Source of the DNA: Platanthera guangdongensis
Taxonomy: Eukaryota; Streptophyta; Magnoliopsida; Asparagales; Orchidaceae
Length of the DNA stretch: 64,000 bases
Assembly (NCBI GenBank): GCA_039583875.1
Contig: CM077162.1
Coordinates: 167,853,220 to 167,917,219, forward strand
Reading direction: 5' to 3'
The notes beneath the pieces are model-generated. The model saw nothing but the letters and a program-made list of their open reading frames with translations, was not told the DNA's origin and ran no database searches. Shown in pieces: positions 11,517-23,861 of the stretch. The stretch's first letter is position 1. Each line of letters opens with the position of its first letter. Made by a program: the position numbers and the translations under genes.

Positions 11517-13633
11517 ATGGCACAGAACAAACACTATGCAAGCACCAGACCTCCAGTATGCAATCTACACAAGTTTGCCATCTGGAAGGCAAGAATTAAA
11601 TTGTATATGAACTCTATTGATGAAGATATCTACAACACTATCTTGACAGGTCCCCTTCAGACATCTACCTCTACAGCAACATCCAACATAAATGCAGTTC
11701 CACCACCTAAGTGAACTGAAGCCCAGAAGAAAGCTAGAGTTGGTGATGCTAAAGCCATGAATATTCTGCCCCAAACTATGTCTGATGACATATTCCAGAA
11801 GGTGGCTGAATGCACATCAGCCAGGGACATTTGGGAATCCCTTAACCAAATGGTGGCTGGCTCTGTAGATGAAAGGAAAGATAGAAGATCCAATCTCATA
11901 TAAAAATATGAGAATTTCAAGAAGGAGGAAGCAGAATCAGTAGCAGACATGTACAATAGACTGAGCACAATCATCAATGAGCTAAAGACATTGGACAAAC
12001 ACATCGCCCTCACAGAGGTGAATGACAAGATCTTCATGTTCTTCCCAAGCTCATGGGATTCAAGGATCTGGCTCATCAAGGAGGCTAGGAGCCTAATTGA
12101 GATTTCCACTGAATCTCTTTAAGGAAAACTAAAGTCCTATGAGCAGCTCATCAAATCCAGAGAAGCAGCTGAGCAGAGAACACCTCCACCATAAAGGAAG
12201 GAGCACAACATTGCATTTAAGGTTGCTGAGGACACAGAGACTCCAACAATCAATGAAGAGTTGATGAGTCTATTTGTCAGAATATTCTACAAAATGGCAA
12301 AGAAAGACTTCATAAGAAAGTCATTCAGGCAGGATGACAAGCCAAGGTATGACAAAACCCCCCACTAAAGAAGTGGTTTGCTTTGGCTGCAGGAAACATG
12401 CACAATTACTCTCAAAATGTCCAGAAAATCAGAATAAGGAGAAGAGAAGAGAGAAGGATTCTAGAAGACAGCATAGCAGAAGGCCTTCCTCCAGCAAATA
12501 TAAAAAGAAGGAGAAAGGCTTTGTAGCTGAAAGCTGGAGTGAAACAGAAGATGAATCCTCATCTTCCAGCTCCAGTGAAGAAGAAAAAGAGGCAAGGGCC
12601 AAAGAAGTGTGCCTCATGGCCATTGATACCTCCAGAAGCCAGTTAGATGAAGATACATCTGATAGTGAAGAAGCTTCAGAATCTGAAGCTAACCAGGTAC
12701 TTTCTTCTTTTGATTATAGTTCGGATTCATTCAAATCTGAATTTAAAACCATGTGCATTGATCTGATAAATTCAGAAAAAGAAATTAAGACACTTAGGGA
12801 AAGATTAGAAAACTAAGAAAATGTTTTTTTTTGAAAATAATAGGCTAAAAAATGAACTCACATTAGCTAATGAACAAATTATTGCTTTAAAAACTGAGCA
12901 ATGTGAGGCCAAACAACTTGAGGAATCTCTCAATGGGAGAAGCCTCAAGCTGATGGACATCACAAGCACAGTCAATGCCAGACTAAATGGCAAGCTGGGC
13001 TTGGGTGCTTCATCAAGTTTACCCCCCATTCTCAAGAAGAATATTTTATCCACACCCATTAAATTTGTTTCTGCTAAAGGGAAAGAAATAATAACCAGCA
13101 AACAAACCACAGAACTAATGCCTAACTCAAAAGGTCAAAATAACAGAAATCAGAAAACCTTAGGTAAAAACAAAGTTCATCAGATTTCGTCGAACTCAGA
13201 TCGACGAAATGTGCCCAGTTCGTCGAACTCTAGACGACGAACTCTGAACGCAGAGTTTAACTATAATAATTCATCTTACTGCGATCGACGAACTTTGTAT
13301 GGTTCGTCGAGCAAAGATCGACGAATGTGGGGCCTAGAAAATTACTATGTTCATTCTCTAGGCAGATATCGACGATCTCATCCCAATTCGTCGAACTCTG
13401 GTCGACGAATGCACAACCTTTCGTCGAACCCAGAAAGACTTAACAAAAACTATAACTATAACAGCAACTCTATTAAATATAGAAAACCATTTAATCTATT
13501 AGTTGATTGGATAATTCTACCCAAAAGATATCATCCATTAGGATATAAGTCACAACCAGAATTTTTTGTGATTTCAAGTTTTTCTTATCAACAATATAAA
13601 GGACCCAAGGTAACCTGGGTCAAGAACAACTAA
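11517..13633 (+). pseudogene. E2 gag, broken
   Basis: The ATG at 11517 opens a copia gag of the UBN2/DUF4219 type, recognisable from the FAIWKARIKLYM segment and the later DIWESLNQM and YNRLSTIINELK segments. The frame is stopped at 11712 (TGA) and several more times, and shifts in the C-run near 12357 and again near 12830. The zinc knuckle at about 12380-12420 reads CFGCRKHAQLLSKC, so the histidine has become glutamine. Downstream is an acidic serine-rich segment (12540-12700), a coiled-coil-like part, and then 13186-13430, where the TCGACGAA array is translated as repeated SSNSxRR units. Gag normally forms the particle and binds RNA. This copy cannot make it. Confidence 0.85.
13186..13430 (+). 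repeat. TTCGTCGA/TCGACGAA hairpins inside gag
   Basis: Consecutive inverted pairs of TTCGTCGA and TCGACGAA, each about seven bases apart, lie within the gag reading frame and give SSNSDRR, SSNSRRR, YGSSSKDRR, SSNSGRR and similar peptides. The DNA word matches the LTR array. Confidence 0.85.
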
Positions 13634-13642
13634 CTGTTTTCA

Positions 13643-16600
13643 TTGCAGGTAAAGACATATCCAGTGATTAATCAAACATATTACCTGGACAGTGGATGCC
13701 TCAAACATATGATTGGCAGCAAGGACAACCTAATCAACTACAAGTCCAAGCTGGGACCGAAGGTAATCTTTGGTGATTCAAAGAGTGGCCAGTCTGAAGG
13801 CTATGGAGAAGTGAAGATTGGAGCAGTCACCATCAAGAAAGTTACCTATGTAAGAGGACTCTAACATAACCTCATCTCCATAAGCCAATTATGTGATGAA
13901 GGTTATCAGGTACACTTTAACTCAACATCTTGTATTATTTATAGTAAAGAAAAACAAAATGTTTTAATTGGGAATAAGCAAGGAAATATATACTTAGTTG
14001 ATTTTAATTCTGCCAATTCAGATATCTGCTTACTTAACATAATTTGTAATCAGAATGAATTATGGCATAAAAGGCTACGACATGTGAATATGAAAAATAT
14101 TGCTAGACTATCTAAAGACAACCTTGTGAGAGGTTTACCTTCTGGTCCCTACAAGAAGGAAGGTCTTTGCAAGGCTTGTTAACTAGGCAAACAAACTAAA
14201 TCTATCTTTAAATCAGTAAATAAAAGTGATTCGCCTAGGATCTTGTACTTGCTACACATGGATCTCTTTGGACCCATTGCTGTACAAAGCCTAGGAGGGA
14301 AACCCTACACTTTAGTTATTGTACACTTCTCAAGGTTCACTTGGGTGTTCTTTCTGAGATCTAAGTCAGATACCTTTAAAGTTCTTACAGATGTTCTCAG
14401 GACCATACAGATTGAGTGCTCTACTCATGTTGCATTGATCAAAAGTGATCATGGTACAGAGTTTGAGTCTCTTCTTATGCATGAGTTCTGTGATAAGGAA
14501 GGTATCAGACACTACTTCTCAGCTCCTAGAACTCCCCAACAAAATGGGGTAGCTGAAAGGAAAAATAGGACCCTAATTGAAGCTGCAGGCACATTACTTA
14601 CGGATACTTACATGCCCTATCCTTTTGGGCAGAGGCTGTAAGCACAACAAATTATGTACTGAACGTAAGCGTGATACATAAACTAAAGAATAGGACTCCC
14701 TATGAATTACTTAAAGGGAAGAAACCTAAAATCACCTATTTTAAAGTATTTGTATGTATATGCTATATACATAATAACAATAAGAAATACATTAGAAAGT
14801 TTGAAGCTAAGGCTGAAGAGGGAATCTTTCTAGGATATTCCCAAGTAAGCAAAGCTTAAAATTGAGGAATCTATACATGTTACCTTTTATGAAACTAACA
14901 TGTCTTATAAGGAGAAAGAGATTTCTACCAGTAATCCTTTGCAGGTACCTCACTTATGTGAGAATTTGGATGGCCTAAGCCTCACCCAAGAGGCTCCAAC
15001 ACATCCTTCTCCACAGGTTAATGAAGACAGTGAAGAAGAATAGTTGGAAGAAGTTGAACCTCCTCCAACAACAAATATAATTCCACAAGAGGAATTAATC
15101 CAAAATGTTGTTGCTGAACCAACTCCACCCAGTGACTTTGTTACATTTAGGGATCACCCTAGATCTCAAGTGATTGGAGACATGTTAGCAGGTGTACAAA
15201 TAAGACACCAACTAAACCAAGACTTGATACATGCCTATTTTCTCTCTCAAGTTGAGCAAGATCCCCACTGGATCATTGCTATGTAAGAGGAACTCAACCA
15301 ATTTGAGAGATGTAGAGTTTGGTATTTGGTTCCAAGACCCAAAGACTACCCAGTCATTGAAACCAAACAGGTATATAAAAACAAACTAGATGCCCAAGGT
15401 ATAATTATGAGGAACAAGGCTAGGCTTGTTGCTCAAGGATATAGGCAAGAAGAAGGCATAGACTATGATCAAACTTTTGCACCAGTTGCAAGGTTAGAGG
15501 CAATCAGAATTTTTCTTTCCTATGCTGCCTACAAGAAGTTCAAAGTATATCATATGGATGTGAAGAGTGCATTTTTGAATGGAGTACTAAAAGAAGAAGT
15601 CTATGTTGAACAACCTCTAGGTTTTATCTCTCCAACCCATCCTTATCATGTATTTAAATTTCATAAAGCCCTCTATGGTCTAAAGCAAGCTCCAAGAGCT
15701 TGGTATGAGACCTTAGCTAGCTTTCTGATAGAGCATGATTTCACCAGAGGCATAGTAGATAAAACACTATTCACTAGACACCATAAGGATAAAATCTTGT
15801 TAGTACAAATCTATGTGGATGACATAATATTTGGATGTACTGACTCTAAACTATGCAAGAGGTTTTCTCACCTCATGCATTCTAAGTTTGAGATGAGTAG
15901 CATGGGTGAGCTATCCTACTTCATTAGTCTCCAAGTGAAGCAGCTACCTGATGGCATCTTCATCTCTCAAGCTAAGTTTACTAAAGAGCTTCTTAAGAAG
16001 TTTGGGATGGCTGATGCCTCAACAAAGAAAACACCTATGGCTACTAATGTTGTAATAGATTCTGATCCACATTGGAAACCTATTGACCAGAAATTGTATA
16101 GGGGCATTGTTGGGTCCCTATTATATCTTATAACTAGCAGACCTGATATCATGTTTGCCACATGCCTTTGTGCTAGGTTCCACGTGAATCCTAAGAATCT
16201 CACCTAATTTTTCTAAAAAGAATTTTGAGATATATAAAGAGTTGTCCCAGTCTAGGACTATGGTATCCTACTAAGTCAGAATTTGAGTTAACTGGATACT
16301 CAGATGCTAACTTTGCTGGATGCAGGGTGGACATAAAAAGTACCTCAGGAACCTGTCAACTCCTTGGTATGAGATTTGTCTCTTGGTTTTGTAAGAAGCA
16401 GTCATCTGTGTCTACATCAACTGCTGAAGCAGAATATATAGCAGTTGGCAGTTGCTGTTCCCAGATACTGTGGATCCAAAAACTAACTCCTGGACTATGG
16501 TTTCAACTTAAATAATTCAACTCTACTATGTGATAACACAAGTGTTATAGCCATAGCACAGAATACAGTCCATCACGGTAGGACTAAGCATATAGACATT

Positions 16601-16765
16601 AGGCATCATTTCATTAGAGAGTGTGTAGAAAAAAACAAAATTAAACTTGTTTATATCTACACTGATTTACAAAGAGCTGATATTTTCACCAAACCCTTGA
16701 ATTAAAGAAATCACTTATTCTTTATAAATTTGCTTGGAATGATCAATGGAGAAGCCTTAGTTTAA
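13643..16765 (+). pseudogene. E2 pol: protease, integrase, RT, RNase H, broken
   Basis: Order of domains: aspartic protease with DSGC (about 13693), pre-integrase zinc region (13867-14215), integrase core (14240-14900, with LLHMDLFGP, SDHGTEF and NGVAERKNR), reverse transcriptase (15326-16050, with YVDD near 15810), and RNase H (16225-16765, with TKHIDIRHHF). This gag-PR-IN-RT-RH order is copia-specific. Stops lie at about 13863, 14179, 14639, 14857, 15041 and 16205, and several frame changes separate the blocks. There is no ATG at the pol start. It follows the gag stop at 13631 in the same frame, across a CATTGCAG|GTAAAG sequence that resembles a 3' splice site. Confidence 0.9.
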
Positions 16766-16774
16766 TTTCTGTCT

Positions 16775-17055
16775 GCACTCGACGAATTTGCCAAAGTTCG
16801 TCGAACGAAGCTCGACGAACTGGGGAAAGTTCTTGAGATATTCGTCGAACGGAGATCGACAAACTCTTTGTAAGTGAAGTTGTGTTCACCGACCGGAGAT
16901 CGACGAATCTACTTCAGAAAACTTTCGTCGTACGGAGCTCGACGAAATGTCTTCAAATCTTCAGACTGAGTTTAATGAATTATTTAGCTACAAATTATTT
17001 CGTCGAACTCAGATCGAAGAATTATTTTATTTTTCGTGGAACGGAGTTTGTCGAT
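16775..17055. repeat. TCGACGAA hairpin array upstream of E2 ORF3
   Basis: Six or more inverted pairs of TTCGTCGA and TCGACGAA, or decayed forms, each with a loop of about seven bases resembling ACGGAGC or ACTCAGA. They are packed into 280 bases between the pol stop (16763) and the ORF3 start (17157). The word is the same as in the LTR U3. Confidence 0.88.
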
Positions 17056-17072
17056 TCATATTCTAGAAAACC

Positions 17073-17080
17073 TTATATCT
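17073..17080 (+). promoter_or_regulatory. Decayed TATA-like site before E2 ORF3
   Basis: TTATATCTAGGTTTTCTTCG aligns by eye with the E3 sequence beginning TATAAATAGG at 38780, at the equivalent position after the array and before the ORF3 ATG. It may be the relic of an internal promoter. Confidence 0.4.
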
Positions 17081-17156
17081 AGGTTTTCTTCGACCTCCAT
17101 CCCGCGATTTCAGTTCCTTTGCACTTGATTGTCGTTTTTCTCTTGCAGGTGCTCTA

Positions 17157-20100
17157 ATGGCGATTCCAGCAGGAACTCTTGCGACAATGGAATTCGACGC
17201 CGGGTTTGATGTCGATTTCGGTTCCTTCCAGCATTCAGACCCAATCTTCCTGGACATCCTGCAACTCCTTGAAGAACAGTAATTGAAGAGTCTGGTATCC
17301 ACCAGGATCAAGATTGCCAGCACAAAAATCATGGAATGGGTGTATACATCTTCTTCTACAATAGATGACAACACTATGACTGGAACTATAGCGGGTAATA
17401 CTGTTTCACGCACCCCCGCCATTTTAACAGAAATTTTTGGATTAATCAATGGTGAAGAGGAATTAGAAATGGATATTAAGGAGTTTGATATGATGCTGAG
17501 TATGATGGGTTATTCTGGACAAACCCCTAATAAACTTCTTAAGAAACACCTCTCTGCTGAATTTAAATTCCTAGCAGACATTGTGGGAAAAGTGTTGCTG
17601 GGGAAGCACACTGCACATGACTACATAACCAGGCACCAATTCCTGGTTATGTGTGTTGTGGTTAACAAGAAGAAGGTCAACTGGGCTCAGATCATGTTTG
17701 GTCCGATTAAGAAAAAGAATACAAAGAAAGAGGTGTGTTTTGGAAGAATATTAGGGTTATTCCTAAAGGAAAAGGCTGTCGAATCTCTGATCTCCCAGAC
17801 CATATTCATAAATTCCTCTAAGAGGCTCACCTGTACTCTTTTTGGCAGGTGGGAGAGGACCATCACCAAGCCCTCCAAGGCTTCTTCCTCTTCCACCAGG
17901 GCTTCTAAGAGTACTAGGGTTGTTCCGGCCACTTCCCACCCTACTGAAGAGATCCCTGCTCCACCTCCCTCACTTCCAGCTATCCCACCTCAACATCAGA
18001 TTCTACAACAACCCTCTTCCACAATTCCTTCTCTTCCATAACCACAATAACAACCAATTCGTATTCCTACTCCAGCTTCATCTCCTGTCACTTCTCCACC
18101 AATAGATATCACTGACATCCCCTCTTCCCCTCTTCAGGAATCTCAACAACCCTCTCATTCTCATTCACCACAACCAACCGCACCTCAATCCCCCCATGGT
18201 ATACCCATTTCATCACCAACTTCATCTCCCTTACCACACCAAATGGACAACATCCCATTCTTTACTCTGCCTACTTCCCCTCCTCATACTTCCTCTCTTC
18301 CAGATGTCCACATGCAAGATGCTCTCCCTCCGACTTCACCAACTACTACCATCCACACTTTTGTCTCCACTCCAACACCCTCTGCTACACCCTCTACCAC
18401 TCTATTATTGGATCCATCCATTATTTCATCTCTCATTGCACTGCTTACTCCCCTCCTCAAAATAATTATAGGAGAGGCTATTTTACCTCTTGCTACTTCC
18501 ATATCTCCTCTTGCTTCACAAATCTCTACTCTTTCTGCTCCTTCCTCTTCAGTTAGGGGCCTAACTTCAGTATCCACTGAAACCAGGCAGTGGGAGATAC
18601 TACATGAAGAAGAAGCAGCATCAGCAACAGAAGAAGCAACAACATCAGAAGAAGTAGTAGCAGTAACAGCAACAGCAGTAATGACAGTAGAAGCAACAGC
18701 AGTAGCAGCTGAAATAACAACAGTAGATGTGATCAAGAATTACTTGATTTAATTGATTTTATTGAGTCTGATATGGACTTGGATGAGCCTGTGTTGGCTG
18801 AGGAAATAACTGTTGGTGATTTTGTTATAAATCCCACAGTAGATTTGTTAAATTTATTGAGAACTTTTGATATCGTTCATTTGAACCTTCTTCCAGAATA
18901 CAACACTAATCCATCCATGGCTATAATTCCTTACACCACACCAATAAGCCCCAAAGTTATCATGTAACTAAAGGTCAGTTTTGCAGTAACAAAGACTCCA
19001 GCCATTCCATCTCCTCCCAGAGCTGTCTCACCTATTGTTTCATCCCTTCCAACAGATATTTCTGCCCTAGTTTTCATCATGGATGATTCACCACTTCCTG
19101 ATAATGATGCACTGATCATGGCAGATATAGAAAAGGAAAATAAGTCAGTTGCTGAAATCACTAAAGTGTATAGATCTCCAGCTCCAGCTCCAGCTCCAGT
19201 TCTAGTTCCATCTCCTCCCCTGGCTCCTACTCAGGCTGAAAATCCAATTGATAAATCAGTACTAAAGGCCATTGATGCCTTATATAATGCTCCTCAAGAT
19301 ACTAATGATGAGAATGATGATGATGATGATGAAGGCTCTGATGATAATCCCAAGAAAAAGAAAGTGTCTAAGAAGAGGAAAGCTCCTCCACCTCGTGCCC
19401 CAAAACCCAATCCTACAAATGATACTCCTTACTATATACTTCAGAAGATCACATATTACAAGGGCATGCCAGCATGGATGTGGCTATCCAAGAATGAACA
19501 GAAAGAAAGAAAGAAAAGTAGATGGTATTCCCCTCCTCCTTAAAGATACAAAAAGGATCCTCCTCCTCCTCCACCAGATACTAGTGCTTCAAGTTCATCA
19601 ACTCAAAGGACTACCCAGTTTTAAACTTACCAAAGATAGCAGGGTAGGTCCTCATCTTCAGGAAGCAGTCAGCAAAGATAGCATTCATCTAGCAAGCAGT
19701 ACCAATAACAACAAAAGCAGCATCAACAACATCAACAACAAAAATTCCCTGAACATCAAAAAGATGAAAGCCCCAAAAGACCTGTTTCCCCACCTGTACC
19801 ATTTGAGGATTCAGAGACAGCTACAACAGCTAGGATGACTAGGTTCCAGGAACTGAATGGCCTCTCAATGATTAAGAAATCTAAAGCTGAAGGGAAGGAT
19901 ACCTCTCAATACTCTACAATGTCCAAGTACAGAAAAGAAGAACTGAACAGGTTTGCTAAGGCTAATAAGTTCTTTAATGTTGATGATTATATAAAGCTAT
20001 ATCCAAAAGCAGTAGTGCCCAGAGCTACATCTCTTAATATCATTGGGGTTGCTGACATGACAATGACCAAGGCTCAAGCTGTAGATCCCAACAGAGAAAT

Positions 20101-20167
20101 TATATTTACAAAATCTGGAGACAAAGCCAAAGAGGAGATGCACAAGGAGAAGAAGATGAAGAAATGA
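17157..20167 (+). pseudogene. E2 ORF3, plant-transposon protein-like, broken
   Basis: The ATG at 17157 opens a frame of about 1000 codons, interrupted by TAA at 17280 and 18039, a frame change near 18730, and further stops (18965, 19541, 19622 and others). The N-terminal 250 residues align in layout with E3 ORF3, sharing the SAEFKFLADIVGKVLLGK-type segment. They resemble the family annotated as putative plant transposon protein (PF20167-like); this is by eye only. The middle is proline- and serine-rich, then an alanine/glutamate tract, then acidic repeats followed by the basic cluster KKKKVSKKRK near 19350, then a lysine-rich C-terminus ending just before the polypurine tract. I see no signal peptide or membrane segment, which argues against a viral-type envelope. 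Confidence 0.7.
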
Positions 20168-20337
20168 ACTTTAAATTGTCTTTAGTCTTTCTAAGTCACT
20201 TTAAACTGCTTATCTACTTTATGATACAAAGCTTACTGTATAATATATTTGCTGCACATTTAAATCTTTCATGCCAGATATATGTTTTTTTTGCTTCTTT
20301 ATTTATGTGAGTCTGTAATTAGTGACCATACCCAAAT

Positions 20338-20346
20338 AGGGGGAGA
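20338..20346 (+). other. E2 polypurine tract
   Basis: AGGGGGAGA immediately before the 3' LTR; the same motif precedes the LTRs of E3 and S7. Confidence 0.88.
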
Positions 20347-20347
20347 T

Positions 20348-22405
20348 TGTTGGATCCCTAGTTGGATTTGGGCTAGGTTCACTAAGTTAGCATGTTTGAC
20401 CTAACATGTATACCCAGGGTCATGTATGAGTTCTAGAGTCTAGGCCATGTCCTTAGAGTCAACACTAAATGGACCAGCCATCAATAGACTGCAAAAGACT
20501 CAAGACTTAGAGAAATTCCAAACTCAGAAAATGAGTTTGACGTTTGTCGAACTCAGTTCGACGAAAGTCGTGCTTAGCTCGACGAAATTAGAGACAATTC
20601 TCTGAGCTGAGCTTGACGAACTTGAATCTCAGGTCGACAAATTCCAGAGTATACTTCAACACCAATCCAGAATTCTTCACACTTAACTCCAGTCGACGAA
20701 CTTAGTTCTTAGGTCGACGAACTTAGTTCTCAGGTCTACGATCTCTGGATATTCTACTTCAACATCTTATTCCAGAAAAATCTAAGTTCAGGATCACACT
20801 CTAGTCGACGAAGTTAGAATATTAGCTCGACGAATTTGGATCTTCGTTCGACGATTTCTTGATCATCTACTTCAACATAATAAGACCAGAAACAACTAAG
20901 TATTCCAAGTCCAGAATCACACTCCAGTAGATGAACTCACCTTCTCAGCTCGACGAACTTAGACCACAGTCTTGGCAAGATTTATCAAGTAGCAGTTAGA
21001 AGTTCTCAGCTCGACGAAACTACTTCTCAGGTCGACGAACCCAGTTCTGAGGTCGACGATTTCTGGACACGTTACTTCAACATTCTTAAGTCCAAGAAAC
21101 ATGGAATTCAGAACTCCATTCGACGAAGTTATATTCTCAGCTCGACGAACTTGATGCACAGAATTGACGGGTCTAGAGAAACAGTTATCAGTTCTTAGGT
21201 CGATGATCTTGCATCTCAGCTCGACAAACAACTATGATCTGGTCGACAAACTTGACTTCTGTGTTAGACGAACTCTGGACACAGATTGATGAGTTCTGTT
21301 TAACGAATTCTGTAAAGTTACAGACTTAGAAATTTCCCTTCCTCTGTCTCTTTTCTACTGCAATAATTCCTGAGTAGTCAATGCATAAATATTCTCTGAA
21401 TATTACCGTTAGAAGCAAGCATTGATTACGGTCTTCATCAGGATTATTGCTTTTTGTTTTTCCATGGGACAGTTGAGGAAATCAATAAATTCAAAGATTC
21501 TCCAGGCCGTCAGAATTCAATGCAGAAAGGAATTCAAATTTCAAAAGGCAATTTACATGGAAAATATAAAAGGGACTTTCTTTCTCTTCCTATATAGAGC
21601 TCTCTTGCAGTAGTCAGAAAAATACAGTGAACAAGGATTTTCATCATCTCTATCGATAGCACACTGAGAAATAACAGAGAGTGATACTTATAGAAAAACA
21701 AGCCCTAGACCAGAGAAAGAACATCAGGCTGAAGAGGAAGAAGAACATACATTCAAGATCAAAAGTCTTCTTCCTTCTACATTCCAGGACTCTTCAAAGG
21801 ACAACAATTACAATATTTGTCAAGAAGTTCCTGGAGTTCATCTGGTCAAAGCAAAAGCTTGGAGACCTATCACCCTGCAGTAAAGCTTCACCTTCCTAAA
21901 CCATTCAATATCTCAGGGGGAGCTTTTGCTAACATCTAAATCCACAAGAGTCTTCTTAGTTGTTTTGAGAAAGAGAAAATATAATCACTCTCTCATCCCC
22001 CACTGTATAAAGGGTTCTTAACTCCCTTCAAAAGTTATTTCTGGTTGCAAGTCACCTGATCGAAAGACTTGAGATTTGGTTTTTGAGCACCTGATCGAAA
22101 GCTCAATGGTGGCAGTCACCTGATCAAAAACCTGAGTGGATTCCTACCAGGGTGGTAGAAGAGTGGATGTACCCAAGTTGGGGAACCACTATAAAATTCT
22201 TGAGTTGTCTGTGTTGCTCTTTTCTTTTGTTCTTACTGTGGATGTGCTAATTAGGTTTGTTGTGTCTATGATATTTTACATTTGTTGTGCCTGTGTTAGA
22301 TCATATTACTTTAGGACTATGTTTTATTTAGAGCAAAAGTTTTTAAAACCTAAAGATACTCTATTCACCCCCCTAGAGTATACCAGATCTAACCCCTAAC
22401 TTTCA
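20348..22405 (+). repeat. E2 3' LTR
   Basis: Partner of 9344-11412, starting TGTTGGATCC and ending CTTTCA. It carries the TCGACGAA array at about 20534-21310, the TATA-like site near 21563 and the U5 hairpin at 22163-22189. Confidence 0.93.
22163..22189 (+). promoter_or_regulatory. Conserved U5 hairpin of E2
   Basis: GTGGATGTACCC and TTGGGGAACCAC can pair around a short loop and are followed by TATAAAA. The same element is found in E3 (32912-32940 and 43994-44022) and S7 (62487-62513), although the rest of the LTRs differ. It may serve 3' end formation, dimerisation or packaging; the role is not known from the sequence. Confidence 0.6.
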
Positions 22406-22410
22406 CCATC

Positions 22411-23656
22411 AATGGCCATTAATAGAGGATTTCAGCCATGCCATGGATGTGGTGAGTCTGGCTCAGTGTGGCCAAAAAATGGCTGGAAACTCCTCCTCTT
22501 CACTAGAGGAGTTGAACCCAGCAATGAAGGATGGCCCTTGGCTTCCCCATGCCATGAATGACCTTCTCCATCACTTTCTCTCTCCTCCATTAAAGGGGAA
22601 AAATTGAGTTTTATCTCTCCTAGTCATCAAGGCCGATTTTGATCTCTCCTCCAGCTTATTGGCACCCCACTAACTCATATTAATAATAAAAATGTGGTTA
22701 GCCGAAGTGGGGGAAATGGGTCTAAGCTTTGGTTAGCCCATTTGGGCTAATTTGACTTAACTCTAGTGTAGAATTGACCTTGGTCAACATGACCATTTGG
22801 GTTTACCCCAATGGGTCCTTGGTGACCCATTGAGCTCCCCTAAGGTCTAGAAGTCTGAGGGATGTAGAATTGACCTCAGTTTGTTTGTGTTTGAGGTTTG
22901 TATGACGTTTGGGGGGAATTTAGAGTACCCTTGTGTTTGCGGCTTGAACGTCGATGGGAAAATTGGAAGTACCCGATGTGATGATATGTTAGAAGCATAC
23001 GTTTTAGGGTGCCTTTGGTGAAACCTAAGATTGCTTTTATGCTACATTGTAGGCCTCCTTTATTATATGTTCAACATAGAAACATGTTTGTTGTATGAGA
23101 CATCCAAACCTACTTTATAGTTTTACATGTTATTATATTTAGCATACGAAGTGCTGACCTGCAGGGTGATGGAGTGCCCCGGGGTCCGCAATGGACGACC
23201 GGGAGGAGATGTGTTGGTTACACAGTTAAGGTCAGTCTTTGCTGACCCACGTTACAACCAAATTTATACAAGGCAAGGATCGCAAGAGGGAGCAAGCTCG
23301 CCGGCCAAAAAGGCCTAAGCCTCATGAAGTGTTATAGCTCTATTTTGTGGAATGTAATACTTTATGTACTATATTTTCCGGCTTACACGCCGAGGTCGCC
23401 TAGGAGTGCTTATGCACATTGGCACTTAATGTGATGGTTGAATTCTGGACTCTAAAATGTTGTAAGGCCATAAGGCCGCATTGATACTCGTGTGTCAGTG
23501 GATAACTTCTGGTTTTGCCCTTTTGTTTCTGATATTTTTAGTCTGAGTTTTGATTTAGGTAGTTTATATCATCTTATAATGCTTAAGCTGTGGCGTCTGT
23601 ATGTTGTGGGGCCCCGTCCGGACCCATATTATACGGTCATAACAGGGGAGATGTTA
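22411..23656 (+). repeat. Probable end of an old Tekay-type gypsy LTR
   Basis: The last 350 bases share the layout of the T6 LTR end: a CCGGCC...AAGGCCT region, a long stretch ending TTGTAAGGCCATAAGGC, then a GGGGCCCCGTCCGGAC box and a GTTACA end. Compare 51540-51898. The part before 22980 is unassigned. No reading frame is recognisable. No target duplication could be shown because the left end lies in decayed sequence. Confidence 0.5.
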
Positions 23657-23833
23657 CACCTTACATGATGACGAGAGTAGAGCAAGAATCATCTTCCTTG
23701 AAACACTTGGATGATGGAAGTGGCATCGGGCAAAAGCCCTAATGGAGGATTAAGGAGGAAGAAGGTAGAGCCCTTCTGCTGGCAAAAATGGCGGAAATGA
23801 AGCAAAACTCCCAATTTAGGGCAAAATCTGTGG

Positions 23834-23841
23834 TATTTATA
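23834..23841 (-). promoter_or_regulatory. TATA box of the minus-strand LTR
   Basis: TATAAATA on the minus strand, just downstream (in that orientation) of the palindrome array, as in E1. Confidence 0.65.
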
Positions 23842-23861
23842 GAAAACGCGTCAAAAATAAG

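Larger units (their letters stand above)
9344..22405 (+). mobile_element. E2: degraded Sirevirus (Ty1/copia) with ORF3
   Basis: A 13.1 kb element with LTRs of about 2.06 kb (9344-11412 and 20348-22405). It has a tRNA-iMet primer site, the order gag, protease, integrase, RT, RNase H, a long third ORF after pol, and the AGGGGGAGA polypurine tract. The target duplication is CAATC (9339-9343) against CCATC (22406-22410), one mismatch. Long LTRs, a zinc-knuckle gag and a 3' ORF in the envelope position are Sirevirus (SIRE/Maximus) hallmarks. Every coding part is broken by stops or frameshifts, so it is dead. Copies of the word TCGACGAA or its complement occur in both LTRs, in gag and ahead of ORF3. 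Confidence 0.92.

Noticed and set aside
17157..20167. E2 ORF3 as a retroviral-type envelope gene
   Set aside because: Its position fits the label used for Sireviruses, but I see no signal peptide, cleavage site or membrane segment. Basic clusters and proline-rich parts point elsewhere.
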